DNA from: 1162T-S-0a-05 sp050299435
GTDB taxonomy: Bacteria > Pseudomonadota > Gammaproteobacteria > Pseudomonadales > Cellvibrionaceae
DNA: 64,000 bases
Assembly (NCBI GenBank): GCA_050299435.1
Contig: JBNKVX010000003.1
Coordinates: forward strand, 24,128-88,127
Direction of reading: 5' to 3'
Below the pieces are notes generated by a model. It was given only the letters and a program-made list of their open reading frames with translations. It was not told where the DNA came from and ran no database searches. The number at the start of each line of letters is the position of its first letter. Position 1 is the stretch's first letter. Below are positions 51,761-59,331 of the stretch, piece after piece. The translations under genes and the position numbers were made by a program.

Positions 51761-54424
51761 GTGCTACTAGAGCGAGAACAGCATTTAAATCAATTACTTA
51801 GCTTGGTTATCCAAGCCAGCGATGGTCGTGGCAGCATAGCACTGTTAGCTGGCGAAGCTGGAATGGGTAAAACCTCACTTTTGCAGGTTTTGCGCGAGAA
51901 AATTGGTAAGCGCAGCCCCGTATTTTGGGGAGGCTGTGACGCCCTGTTTACCCCACGTCCGCTCGGGCCGCTTCAAGATATGGCGGCCCATCTCGGTAGC
52001 CACATCGCCAGGCAATTGCAGGAAGGTGTTCAGTCCGTGCAGCTTTATTCAAGCGTCCTTCAAGAGCTTGAAAAATTTACAAATGGCGCGGTGATGATAA
52101 TTGAAGATGCACACTGGGCTGATTACGCCACCCTGGACCTTCTCAATTTTCTTGGCAGACGTATTGCGCACTTACCAGTATTACTTATTATCAGTTTTCG
52201 CAATGATGAAGTGCAGGAAAGTCATCCCTTGATGCAAGTGCTGGGATTGCTGCCTTCCGCAAATACGACCCGAATTGAATTAGGCGCACTTTCTCGAGAC
52301 GCTGTCGAAACTTTAGGTGTGCCAGAAGGCTACAATCTTGAAAGTCTCTACAACGTCACAGGGGGCAACCCTTTTTTCCTGACTGAATTGTTGGAGTGTC
52401 AGCACCAACCCGATTCAATGGTCCCGGCATCGGTAAAAGATGCCGTAGGCGCACGTTTAGCCAGGTTGTCCCAGGGTGAGCGCCAAATCATGGAAACTTT
52501 AAGTGTTATTCCCGGTTCGGTTTCGTTGGGCTTATTGAAAAATCTATTTGGAGAAAATGGCGAAACCCTGGCAATGGCCTGCGTTGGCAGAAATTTGTTG
52601 GTCCAAAACAACGACGGCACCTTGAGATTTCGACACGAACTTGCACGACTGGCAACCCTCGCACGGGTTTCCTCCCTGAATCAAAAAGAATTTCACGCGC
52701 GCGTGTTGCAAGCACAATTAGATCAGGCGCGCTCACCGGTCTTGCTCAAAGCCAACTACGATCAACTCGTGCATCACGCAGCGGGTTCCTTTGATGCTGC
52801 ACGAGTCCTGGAGTTTGCGCCGAAAGCAGCGCAAATGGCGGCGGATGTTGGCGCTCACAGAGAAGCCGCAGCGCATTTGGCAACAGCCCTGCGTTTTGTG
52901 AATGATGCACCCACCGAACTTGCGGCCGAACTCTATGAACGCTGGGCTTATGAAGCCGGTATTGCCCTGCGTATGGACGATGAAGTTCAGGAAGCCTATC
53001 GCCATGCCATTACCCTTTGGCGCGCGCTCGAAAGGCCGGAAAAAGTAGGCGAAAACCTCCGACGTTTATCGCGCTTGCATTGGTATCGCGGTGAAGCCAC
53101 CGAAGCGAGCCATTACGCGGATGATGCCATTCGTGTTTTGGAAAGCACACCACCCTCGGCGGAGCGCGCCATGGCCTATAGCCTGCGTTCACAACTGCAT
53201 ATGCTTAACGACCGCATGGAAGAATCCATTGAATGGGGTGAAAAAGCTATTCAACTTGCCAATGAGCATCACAACGTTGAAGTAAAAATTCACGCACTGA
53301 ATAACGTGGGCACCGCGAGGCTTTTTCGCAATAACAAGGCGGGCATCGCTGAGTTACGAGAGAGCCTGGCGCTGGCCATTGCCGAGGGTTACCACGAACA
53401 AGCCGCACGCGCTTATTCAAATTTGTCTGAATACGCTGTCGAGTTTAAAGATTTTGAATTGGCCGAAGAAATTCTGCCTAAAGGCATTGCCTTTAATGCC
53501 CAGTACGATCTCTTTGCCTGGAGCAAGTACATGATGGGGCGCCTGTCGCTATTGCGTATGGAGCAAGGACAACTTGCCGACGCTGAAGCCATCGCAAGTG
53601 GCGTCGTCAATGCCAAAGATGCAACCTTGCTAATGCGTTTGCCCGCGCTAACGGTATTGGCTAAAACGCGTCTGCGTTTGGATGAAGCAGATGCATATGA
53701 TCTTTTGTCGAAGGCCCTGAGTGATGCTTTGGCAACAGGAGAATTGCAAAACATTGTGCCCATTAGATTGGGTTTGATTGAATCCTGCTGGTTGGATGAT
53801 ACGAGTAAAAACGCAACCGAGCATTTGAATTGGCTAAATGATTTGAGTCCGAAAAAAATGCACACATGGCGAGTGGGTGAGACGGCAATATGGGCGAAAC
53901 GTTTAGGCTACGCATTAAACGAAAACTTTTATAGCGATCTGCCAGAACCTTATCAATTAGAGTATGAGCAGGCTTATTCCGCAGCAGCAGATGCCTGGGA
54001 AAAACTCGGCCTGCCTTATGCGGCAGCGCTCGCACTTATCCAAACGCCAGAAGGGACTGAGCAATTAGAAAACTTTACACGTGCGCAAGCGATTCTGGAA
54101 AAAATTTCAGCCAGAAAAACCCTGAACAAATTACACAAGCTGGCCAAACAATTTAATCTGGAAGAACAATTACCCAAGTCAAAACGAGGGCCTTATAAAG
54201 CGGCGCGCAACAACCCAATGGGCTTGACCAGGCGTGAGCAACAGATTCTGGCGCTAATGGTAAAGGGCGCGCAAAATCGTGATATCGCGGAAAGTTTGTC
54301 GAGATCGCCCAGAACCATTGAGCACCATGTTTCTTCAATCCTATCGAAACTCAACGCGGGCTCCCGCATGGAGGCCATGCTACGAGTCCAGCACGAACCC
54401 TGGTTGCTCCCGCAAAATGCTTAA
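51761..54424 (+). CDS. Large ATP-binding LuxR-family regulator (LAL/MalT-like)
   Basis: 887-aa STAND-type regulator: N-terminal NTPase with Walker A GEAGMGKT at 31-38 and Walker B-like VMIIEDAHWADYA, a long TPR-like helical region (about 350-800, with EWGEKAIQLANEHHNVE and LRESLALAIAEGYHE), and a C-terminal LuxR HTH (LTRREQQILALMVKG, SRSPRTIEHHVSSIL). GTG 51761 is chosen because GGAAG precedes it by 6 bases and homologues begin with LLERE; upstream TTG/ATG starts add unconserved residues. Ligand and targets unknown. Confidence 0.85.
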   Translation: MLLEREQHLNQLLSLVIQASDGRGSIALLAGEAGMGKTSLLQVLREKIGKRSPVFWGGCDALFTPRPLGPLQDMAAHLGSHIARQLQEGVQSVQLYSSVLQELEKFTNGAVMIIEDAHWADYATLDLLNFLGRRIAHLPVLLIISFRNDEVQESHPLMQVLGLLPSANTTRIELGALSRDAVETLGVPEGYNLESLYNVTGGNPFFLTELLECQHQPDSMVPASVKDAVGARLARLSQGERQIMETLSVIPGSVSLGLLKNLFGENGETLAMACVGRNLLVQNNDGTLRFRHELARLATLARVSSLNQKEFHARVLQAQLDQARSPVLLKANYDQLVHHAAGSFDAARVLEFAPKAAQMAADVGAHREAAAHLATALRFVNDAPTELAAELYERWAYEAGIALRMDDEVQEAYRHAITLWRALERPEKVGENLRRLSRLHWYRGEATEASHYADDAIRVLESTPPSAERAMAYSLRSQLHMLNDRMEESIEWGEKAIQLANEHHNVEVKIHALNNVGTARLFRNNKAGIAELRESLALAIAEGYHEQAARAYSNLSEYAVEFKDFELAEEILPKGIAFNAQYDLFAWSKYMMGRLSLLRMEQGQLADAEAIASGVVNAKDATLLMRLPALTVLAKTRLRLDEADAYDLLSKALSDALATGELQNIVPIRLGLIESCWLDDTSKNATEHLNWLNDLSPKKMHTWRVGETAIWAKRLGYALNENFYSDLPEPYQLEYEQAYSAAADAWEKLGLPYAAALALIQTPEGTEQLENFTRAQAILEKISARKTLNKLHKLAKQFNLEEQLPKSKRGPYKAARNNPMGLTRREQQILALMVKGAQNRDIAESLSRSPRTIEHHVSSILSKLNAGSRMEAMLRVQHEPWLLPQNA

Positions 54425-54433
54425 TCCGGTATG

Positions 54434-54480
54434 CGGGCAGGCTGAGTTCATAAAATCAGCGTGTTAAGATGCCCGTCTTT
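54434..54480 (+). terminator. Possible nested-hairpin terminator after the LuxR-type gene
   Basis: Outer stem CGGGCA (54434-54439) / TGCCCG (54470-54475) encloses an inner stem GCTGA (54441-54445) / TCAGC (54456-54460), followed by TCTTTTG. It ends 15 bases before rimO, so it may also shape the rimO leader. Confidence 0.45.
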
Positions 54481-54495
54481 TGTCGGCAGTAATTT

Positions 54496-55842
54496 ATGAG
54501 TGAAACAAAAAACAGCCGTCGTGTGGGTATGGTCAGTCTCGGCTGCCCAAAGGCTCTTGTTGATTCCGAACGCATCCTGACCCAATTGAAGCTGGACGGT
54601 TACGAATTAGTGCCCAGCTACGAAAGCGCGGATGTCGTGGTGGTAAATACCTGCGGTTTTATCGACAGCGCCAAACAGGAATCCCTGCAAACCATCAATG
54701 AAGCCATGCAAGCAAATGGCAAAGTGATTGTGACCGGTTGTATGGGAAAGGGTAAGGATGCGGAAGTCATCAAGCAAAGTTTCCCCGGCATTTTGAATGT
54801 CAGTGGCCCGGCGGCCTACGAAGAAGTCATGACAGCGGTACATAAATTTATTCCGCCCACGCAAGAACATAACCCTCATGTAGATTTAATACCCCCCCAG
54901 GGTATTAAGCTCACACCCAGGCATTATGCTTATTTAAAAATTTCCGAAGGTTGTAACCACCGTTGTACCTTTTGCATTATTCCTTCGATGCGCGGCGATC
55001 TTGTAAGCCGTCCTATCGGTGAAGTGTTAGAAGAAGCTGAAGGCTTGGCAAAAGCGGGGGTGAAAGAGCTGTTAATTATTTCGCAAGATACCAGTGCCTA
55101 CGGTGTAGATACGAAATACCGTACAGGTTTTTGGCAAGGAAGACCCATAAAAACGCGCATGCAGGATCTGTGTGAAACCCTGGCCGAACTTGGAATATGG
55201 GTGCGCCTGCATTATGTCTATCCCTACCCACACGTAGACAATCTCATTCCTTTGATGGCAGACGGTCGTATACTGCCCTATCTGGATATTCCGTTTCAGC
55301 ACGCGAGCCCGACCATATTAAAAAACATGAAGCGGCCAGCACATCAAGAAAAAACCCTGGATAGAATTATTAATTGGCGCAAGCAGTGCCCGGAGTTGGC
55401 AATTCGTTCCACATTTATCGTGGGTTTTCCTGGAGAAACGGAACAAGATTTTGAGCTGCTTTTGGATTGGTTACAGGAAGCGCAATTAGATCGAGTCGGC
55501 TGTTTTAAATACTCTCCTGTAGAGGGCGCTACCGCGAATAACCTGGAGAATCACGTTCCAGAAGAAATCAAAGAAGAACGCTGGCAAAAATTTATGGCGG
55601 TACAACAAAAAATCTCTGCCGAACGCCTGCAAAAGAAAGTGGGCTTGGAACTAGCGGTTATTGTTGATCACGTTGAAAACGAGGTCGCCATAGGTCGCAG
55701 CTATGCCGACGCCCCGGAAATAGACGGATGTGTCTATGTTGAAAATGCAAGTGATGTAAAAGTCGGCGATATGGTGTTTGCCGAAATACATCAAGCTGAT
55801 GAATACGACCTGTATGGAAGCCTGTGCACCGATGAAGATTAA
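54496..55842 (+). CDS. rimO: Ribosomal protein S12 methylthiotransferase RimO
   Basis: Radical-SAM enzyme that methylthiolates Asp88 (E. coli numbering) of ribosomal protein S12. 448 aa: N-terminal UPF0004 domain with MVSLGCPKALVDSE, VVNTCGFIDSA and VTGCMGKG, radical-SAM CNHRCTFCIIP, and a TRAM domain at the C-terminus. Seven bases separate it from the EAL gene. Clearly RimO rather than MiaB by the GCPKALVDSE segment. Confidence 0.96.
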   Translation: MSETKNSRRVGMVSLGCPKALVDSERILTQLKLDGYELVPSYESADVVVVNTCGFIDSAKQESLQTINEAMQANGKVIVTGCMGKGKDAEVIKQSFPGILNVSGPAAYEEVMTAVHKFIPPTQEHNPHVDLIPPQGIKLTPRHYAYLKISEGCNHRCTFCIIPSMRGDLVSRPIGEVLEEAEGLAKAGVKELLIISQDTSAYGVDTKYRTGFWQGRPIKTRMQDLCETLAELGIWVRLHYVYPYPHVDNLIPLMADGRILPYLDIPFQHASPTILKNMKRPAHQEKTLDRIINWRKQCPELAIRSTFIVGFPGETEQDFELLLDWLQEAQLDRVGCFKYSPVEGATANNLENHVPEEIKEERWQKFMAVQQKISAERLQKKVGLELAVIVDHVENEVAIGRSYADAPEIDGCVYVENASDVKVGDMVFAEIHQADEYDLYGSLCTDED

Positions 55843-55848
55843 AAGCTT

Positions 55849-57165
55849 ATGAAGTATTACGATCCGCTTACTGGCCTCGCAAATCGAGCACTATTTTACG
55901 ACAGAGCGAGAAAAAGTATTGCGCGTGCGCGTCGCGAAAATTCTTCTTTTGCCGTGATCTTATTGGATTTAAAAGACTTCGAAGAAATTACCGCGCACGC
56001 GGGACCAGATGGCAGTGATCGCTACCTGCGAGCCATGGCAAGAAATTTTTTAGAAGACCTGCGAGATACCGATACGATTGCGCGCCTAGGCAATCACCAA
56101 TTTGTCGTGCTCCTGGAAAATATCTCATTAGAAAAAGATATTGAAAGCATCATTGAAAAATTGATCGAAAGTGTAAATGCGCCGGTGACCATTGAGGGTA
56201 GAGACTATACCAGTCACGCCAACATTGGAGTCAGCGTTTTTCCTGCTGACGGCGATACCGTTGACCTACTTTTGAGGCATGCAGATAAGGCGCGATCGGG
56301 CGCTAAAGAAAATAAAAATAATTTCAATTTTTATAACATTGATATGTCCAGCACTGTTGGCAACTATCTGTTGTTGGAAAACGATTTACTTTTGGCAATT
56401 AAAAATCATGAATTTGAATTGTATTATCAACCTCAAATCGATTTAACAACGGGTAAAATTTCCGGAGTAGAGGCATTAATACGTTGGCAACACAAAGAAC
56501 GAGGAATCATTTCGCCTGAAAAATTTGTGAGTCTGGCTGAAGAAACAGGCTCCATTGGTGAATTGGGTGAATGGGTGTTGCGAGAAGCATGTCAAAAATT
56601 TCGTTCCTGGCTGGAAGAGGATGTGAACCTCGGGAAAATCGCAGTCAATATTAGCGCTCACCAATTACACGAAAAAGGTTTTGAAGAATCTGTTAAGGCC
56701 TTGATAAGTGAAACGGGTTTGCCACCAGAATATCTGGAATTGGAAATCACCGAAACTGCTGCCATGGAAAATGCGGGCGAAACGATTGAATTATTGCGCA
56801 GTTTAAATGACATGGGGCTATCGATAGCGATAGATGATTTTGGTACAGGCTACTCTTCATTGGCCTATCTTAAAAACTTTCCCATTCAAAAGCTTAAAAT
56901 AGACAAAAGTTTTATTCAGGATATCGATAGCAGCGCACCCGATGCGGCAATCGCCAAATCCATAATTGATTTGGCCCATAACCTCGGCTTGCAAGTTGTT
57001 GCTGAAGGTGTGGAGCGACCTACACAAGCTCGGTGGTTGCAAGATAGAGCTTGTGATAAAGTTCAGGGCGACTACTATTCCGAAGCCTTAAGCGAAAAAG
57101 AATTGTTTGAATTTATATTGGGTGCACCCTTTAAAAGCAGTTCGGACTCGAATAGAAAAATTTGA
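55849..57165 (+). CDS. EAL phosphodiesterase with degenerate GGDEF domain
   Basis: 438-aa cytoplasmic cyclic-di-GMP protein. The N-terminal GGDEF domain (about 1-165) begins DPLTGLANRALFYDRA but the signature loop reads RLGNHQF, so cyclase activity is not expected. The EAL domain (about 185-430) is intact: GVEALIRW, NISAHQLHEKGF, LEITETAAM, AIDDFGTGYSSLAYL, KIDKSFIQ, VAEGVE. There is no membrane or PAS domain. Probably a cyclic-di-GMP hydrolase, with GTP possibly acting through the GGDEF-like domain. The stop is 2 bases from the next start. Confidence 0.9.
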   Translation: MKYYDPLTGLANRALFYDRARKSIARARRENSSFAVILLDLKDFEEITAHAGPDGSDRYLRAMARNFLEDLRDTDTIARLGNHQFVVLLENISLEKDIESIIEKLIESVNAPVTIEGRDYTSHANIGVSVFPADGDTVDLLLRHADKARSGAKENKNNFNFYNIDMSSTVGNYLLLENDLLLAIKNHEFELYYQPQIDLTTGKISGVEALIRWQHKERGIISPEKFVSLAEETGSIGELGEWVLREACQKFRSWLEEDVNLGKIAVNISAHQLHEKGFEESVKALISETGLPPEYLELEITETAAMENAGETIELLRSLNDMGLSIAIDDFGTGYSSLAYLKNFPIQKLKIDKSFIQDIDSSAPDAAIAKSIIDLAHNLGLQVVAEGVERPTQARWLQDRACDKVQGDYYSEALSEKELFEFILGAPFKSSSDSNRKI

Positions 57166-57167
57166 GC

Positions 57168-57515
57168 ATGCAAACCTTTGAAGAAATAAAAGCCTATCTG
57201 CGGCAGTTCGCCAAAGACCGCGATTGGGAAAAATTTCATTCCCCCAAAAATTTAAGTATGGCCTTAAGTGTGGAGGCGGCGGAATTGCTTGAGCACTTCC
57301 AGTGGTTGACGGAGGCTCAGTCTGAACAGCTCGATGAAGAACTGAAGCAGAAAGTTGCTGAAGAGATTGCCGATATACAACTGTATTTGATTAGACTTGC
57401 AGACCGTTTAAACATAGATCTTGCCGAAGCAATAAAACATAAAAGTAAAATAAACGAAAAAAATTACCCGGTGGACAAAGCCTACGGCAGTGCAAAAAAA
57501 CATCGCGATTATTGA
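57168..57515 (+). CDS. MazG-like nucleotide pyrophosphohydrolase
   Basis: 115-aa all-alpha NTP pyrophosphohydrolase. The metal-binding EAAELLEHFQW (EExxE-type) and EEIADIQLYLIRLAD (ExxD) motifs are present. Single-domain forms degrade non-canonical nucleotides such as dCTP analogues. ATG 57168 is preferred to TTG 57162. Two bases after the EAL gene and convergent with holA. Confidence 0.85.
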   Translation: MQTFEEIKAYLRQFAKDRDWEKFHSPKNLSMALSVEAAELLEHFQWLTEAQSEQLDEELKQKVAEEIADIQLYLIRLADRLNIDLAEAIKHKSKINEKNYPVDKAYGSAKKHRDY

Positions 57516-57541
57516 AGCGTTAGTTTCGCAAGAGCGCGTTA

Positions 57542-58591
57542 TTATATGTTGAATGCTAGCTCTTGCGTGTCTGCGTTAAGAATATTTAAGCCGGATAAGT
57601 TTAATACAATATCCAACAAAATATTCCACTCGTCTCCTTTATTTAAACCTTTAATTGTACGATCAGCTAAAGCCAGGTTGCGCACCATGTATTGCAATTG
57701 CTCCAACTTTAAGCGATTAACAGCCGTGCGAGTAAGTTGCATGCGATTTTGCCACACCCCGGATTTGCGTGCAGCTAATTCAAAACTTTCACCCGCATTC
57801 ATGGCCTCACGAATGCTAAGTAAAGTTTTGATTTCGCGTGTCAGTGCCCACACCACAGTAAGAGGTGCTAAACCTTCTGCTTGTAAACCGTGTAAGCTGC
57901 GTACGCAGGCGCGGGCATCGCCGGCCAGTGCACGATCAATGAGTGAGAAAACACTGTAGCGCGCGCTATCCATAACCGCGTTCGCCATGGTTTCAGCATC
58001 GATACTTTGCTTATCTGCAATTAATTTTAATTTTTCAATTTCTTGAACAGCGGCTAATAAATTGCCTTCAATTTTTGTACATAAAATATCAATTGCGGCG
58101 GAGTCGGCATGTATACCAGCCGATTTTAATCTTTGGTCTATCCAGCGATGTAAGTTTTCAGGGCCCACTGGCCAAACGGTTACTGTATGGCCGCGTTGCT
58201 CAATGGATTTATACCAAGCCTGGTTTTGTTTACGCTTATCCACTTTGGGCATCACAAGCAGTAAGAGCGAGTCATCCTGAGCTTGTTCACAGTATTCGGT
58301 AATCACTTCGCTGGCGTTCTCGTCAATTTTGCCGTTATCTACGCGCACTTCAATAAAGGTTTTGTCAGAAAAAAGTGAGAGGCTGTTTAAATTTTGTCGC
58401 ACATAGTGCCAATCAAAATTGGCTTCGCTGTGATAAAGCTCGCGTTCACTAAAACCTTGTGCCTTTGCGGCTTTGCGAATGGCATCGCAAGCTTCCTGGA
58501 TAAGCAGCGGTTCATCACCGCTTACCAGATAAACCGGAGCAATTTGATTTTTTAAACTGGCAGCGAGATTTTCGGGTCGTAAGTTGCTCAT
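57542..58591 (-). CDS. holA: DNA polymerase III subunit delta
   Basis: Clamp-loader delta subunit, 349 aa; it opens the sliding clamp. YLVSGDEPLLIQEACDAIR near the N-terminus, LLLVMPKVDKRKQ and KIEGNLLAAVQEIEKL in the middle are characteristic. In the leuS-lptE-holA operon, as in many gammaproteobacteria. Two mini-ORFs precede its start; the nearer one overlaps the holA ATG. Confidence 0.95.
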   Translation of the reverse strand: MSNLRPENLAASLKNQIAPVYLVSGDEPLLIQEACDAIRKAAKAQGFSERELYHSEANFDWHYVRQNLNSLSLFSDKTFIEVRVDNGKIDENASEVITEYCEQAQDDSLLLLVMPKVDKRKQNQAWYKSIEQRGHTVTVWPVGPENLHRWIDQRLKSAGIHADSAAIDILCTKIEGNLLAAVQEIEKLKLIADKQSIDAETMANAVMDSARYSVFSLIDRALAGDARACVRSLHGLQAEGLAPLTVVWALTREIKTLLSIREAMNAGESFELAARKSGVWQNRMQLTRTAVNRLKLEQLQYMVRNLALADRTIKGLNKGDEWNILLDIVLNLSGLNILNADTQELAFNI

Positions 58592-58614
58592 GGCTCTTTA
58601 TGATTTTCGCTCAT
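58588..58614 (-). CDS. Eight-codon leader ORF overlapping the holA start
   Basis: ATG at 58614 (complement) reads MSENHKEP and stops at TGA 58590-58588; the stop overlaps the holA ATG in ATGA. Together with a 5-codon ORF (MSETS, 58642-58625) it gives three GCCATGAGC start contexts in a row before holA. It could be a translational-coupling leader or simply debris of the local duplication. Confidence 0.35.
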   Translation of the reverse strand: MSENHKEP

Positions 58615-58655
58615 GGCTGTTTATTCACGAGGTTTCGCTCATGGCTGTTTATTCA
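58605..58655. repeat. 28-bp-period tandem duplication upstream of holA
   Basis: The 23-base unit TTTCGCTCATGGCTGTTTA plus TTCA occurs at 58605-58627 and 58633-58655, period 28 bp. On the minus strand each copy contains AGCCATGAGC, which also begins holA itself, so the duplication multiplies the holA start context between lptE and holA. Confidence 0.85.
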
Positions 58656-58661
58656 TAACAG

Positions 58662-59327
58662 CTAGCGGGCTGCCATAAGGGTGAGCATGCGGTTTGCTAA
58701 TTCTTCGCGCATTTCAACAATGAGTGCTTCTTCTTCCTGAGCTTTCGCGACAATCAGTTTTGCATCGAAATCATAACTGCGCCAACTGACAATTTGTTGC
58801 GGTGTGCTAAGTAAATCACCCTTGGCATTTCGTAAACTGAAATTCACAGTGAGCACGAGTTGATACTGAGCAGCAACACCGGTTTCTGTTACGGTTAAGG
58901 GTCGCTTTTCGAGTTTCTCACTTTCAACAACCAACCAGGTGTAACCGGTGTTGGAAAATTCCACTTTATTGTCGAAGGCGCTGCGATTTAACGCGGCAGC
59001 CAAACCGTGATTACGTTGTTGCATTACCAGGCGAAAACCACTTTTATCAACTTCACTGTCAGAATCGCCGGAACCGGATTCTGAAGTCACCGCAGTTGAT
59101 TGGATTTCACCATCGCCAATGGTTTTATTTTTAATGACCGGAGTGGGTGGTGCTTTAACCGAGGAGGTGCTGCTACGCACCTTGGCTTGCTCTTCAAGGG
59201 TACTGCCCGTACTCACCTCACTGCTGCTGTCGCGACCGCGTAACTGCCAACCGCAGGCACCCAACAAGAAGAGCACGCTGAATAATGCACAACGCAAAAG
59301 AGTTTGAGTTACCCGCACTTGCGTCAT
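58662..59327 (-). CDS. lptE: LPS-assembly lipoprotein LptE with a low-complexity insert
   Basis: Outer-membrane lipoprotein that plugs LptD during LPS insertion. 221 aa: signal and lipobox LGAC (Cys25) then GWQLRG, the usual start of LptE. Residues about 32-95 are a Ser/Thr/Glu-rich, probably disordered segment (SSSEVSTGSTLEEQAKVRS and later GSGDSDSEVD) that most LptE proteins lack. The C-terminal domain has a typical MLTLMAAR end. Four bases after leuS. Confidence 0.87.
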   Translation of the reverse strand: MTQVRVTQTLLRCALFSVLFLLGACGWQLRGRDSSSEVSTGSTLEEQAKVRSSTSSVKAPPTPVIKNKTIGDGEIQSTAVTSESGSGDSDSEVDKSGFRLVMQQRNHGLAAALNRSAFDNKVEFSNTGYTWLVVESEKLEKRPLTVTETGVAAQYQLVLTVNFSLRNAKGDLLSTPQQIVSWRSYDFDAKLIVAKAQEEEALIVEMREELANRMLTLMAAR

Positions 59328-59331
59328 AGGC

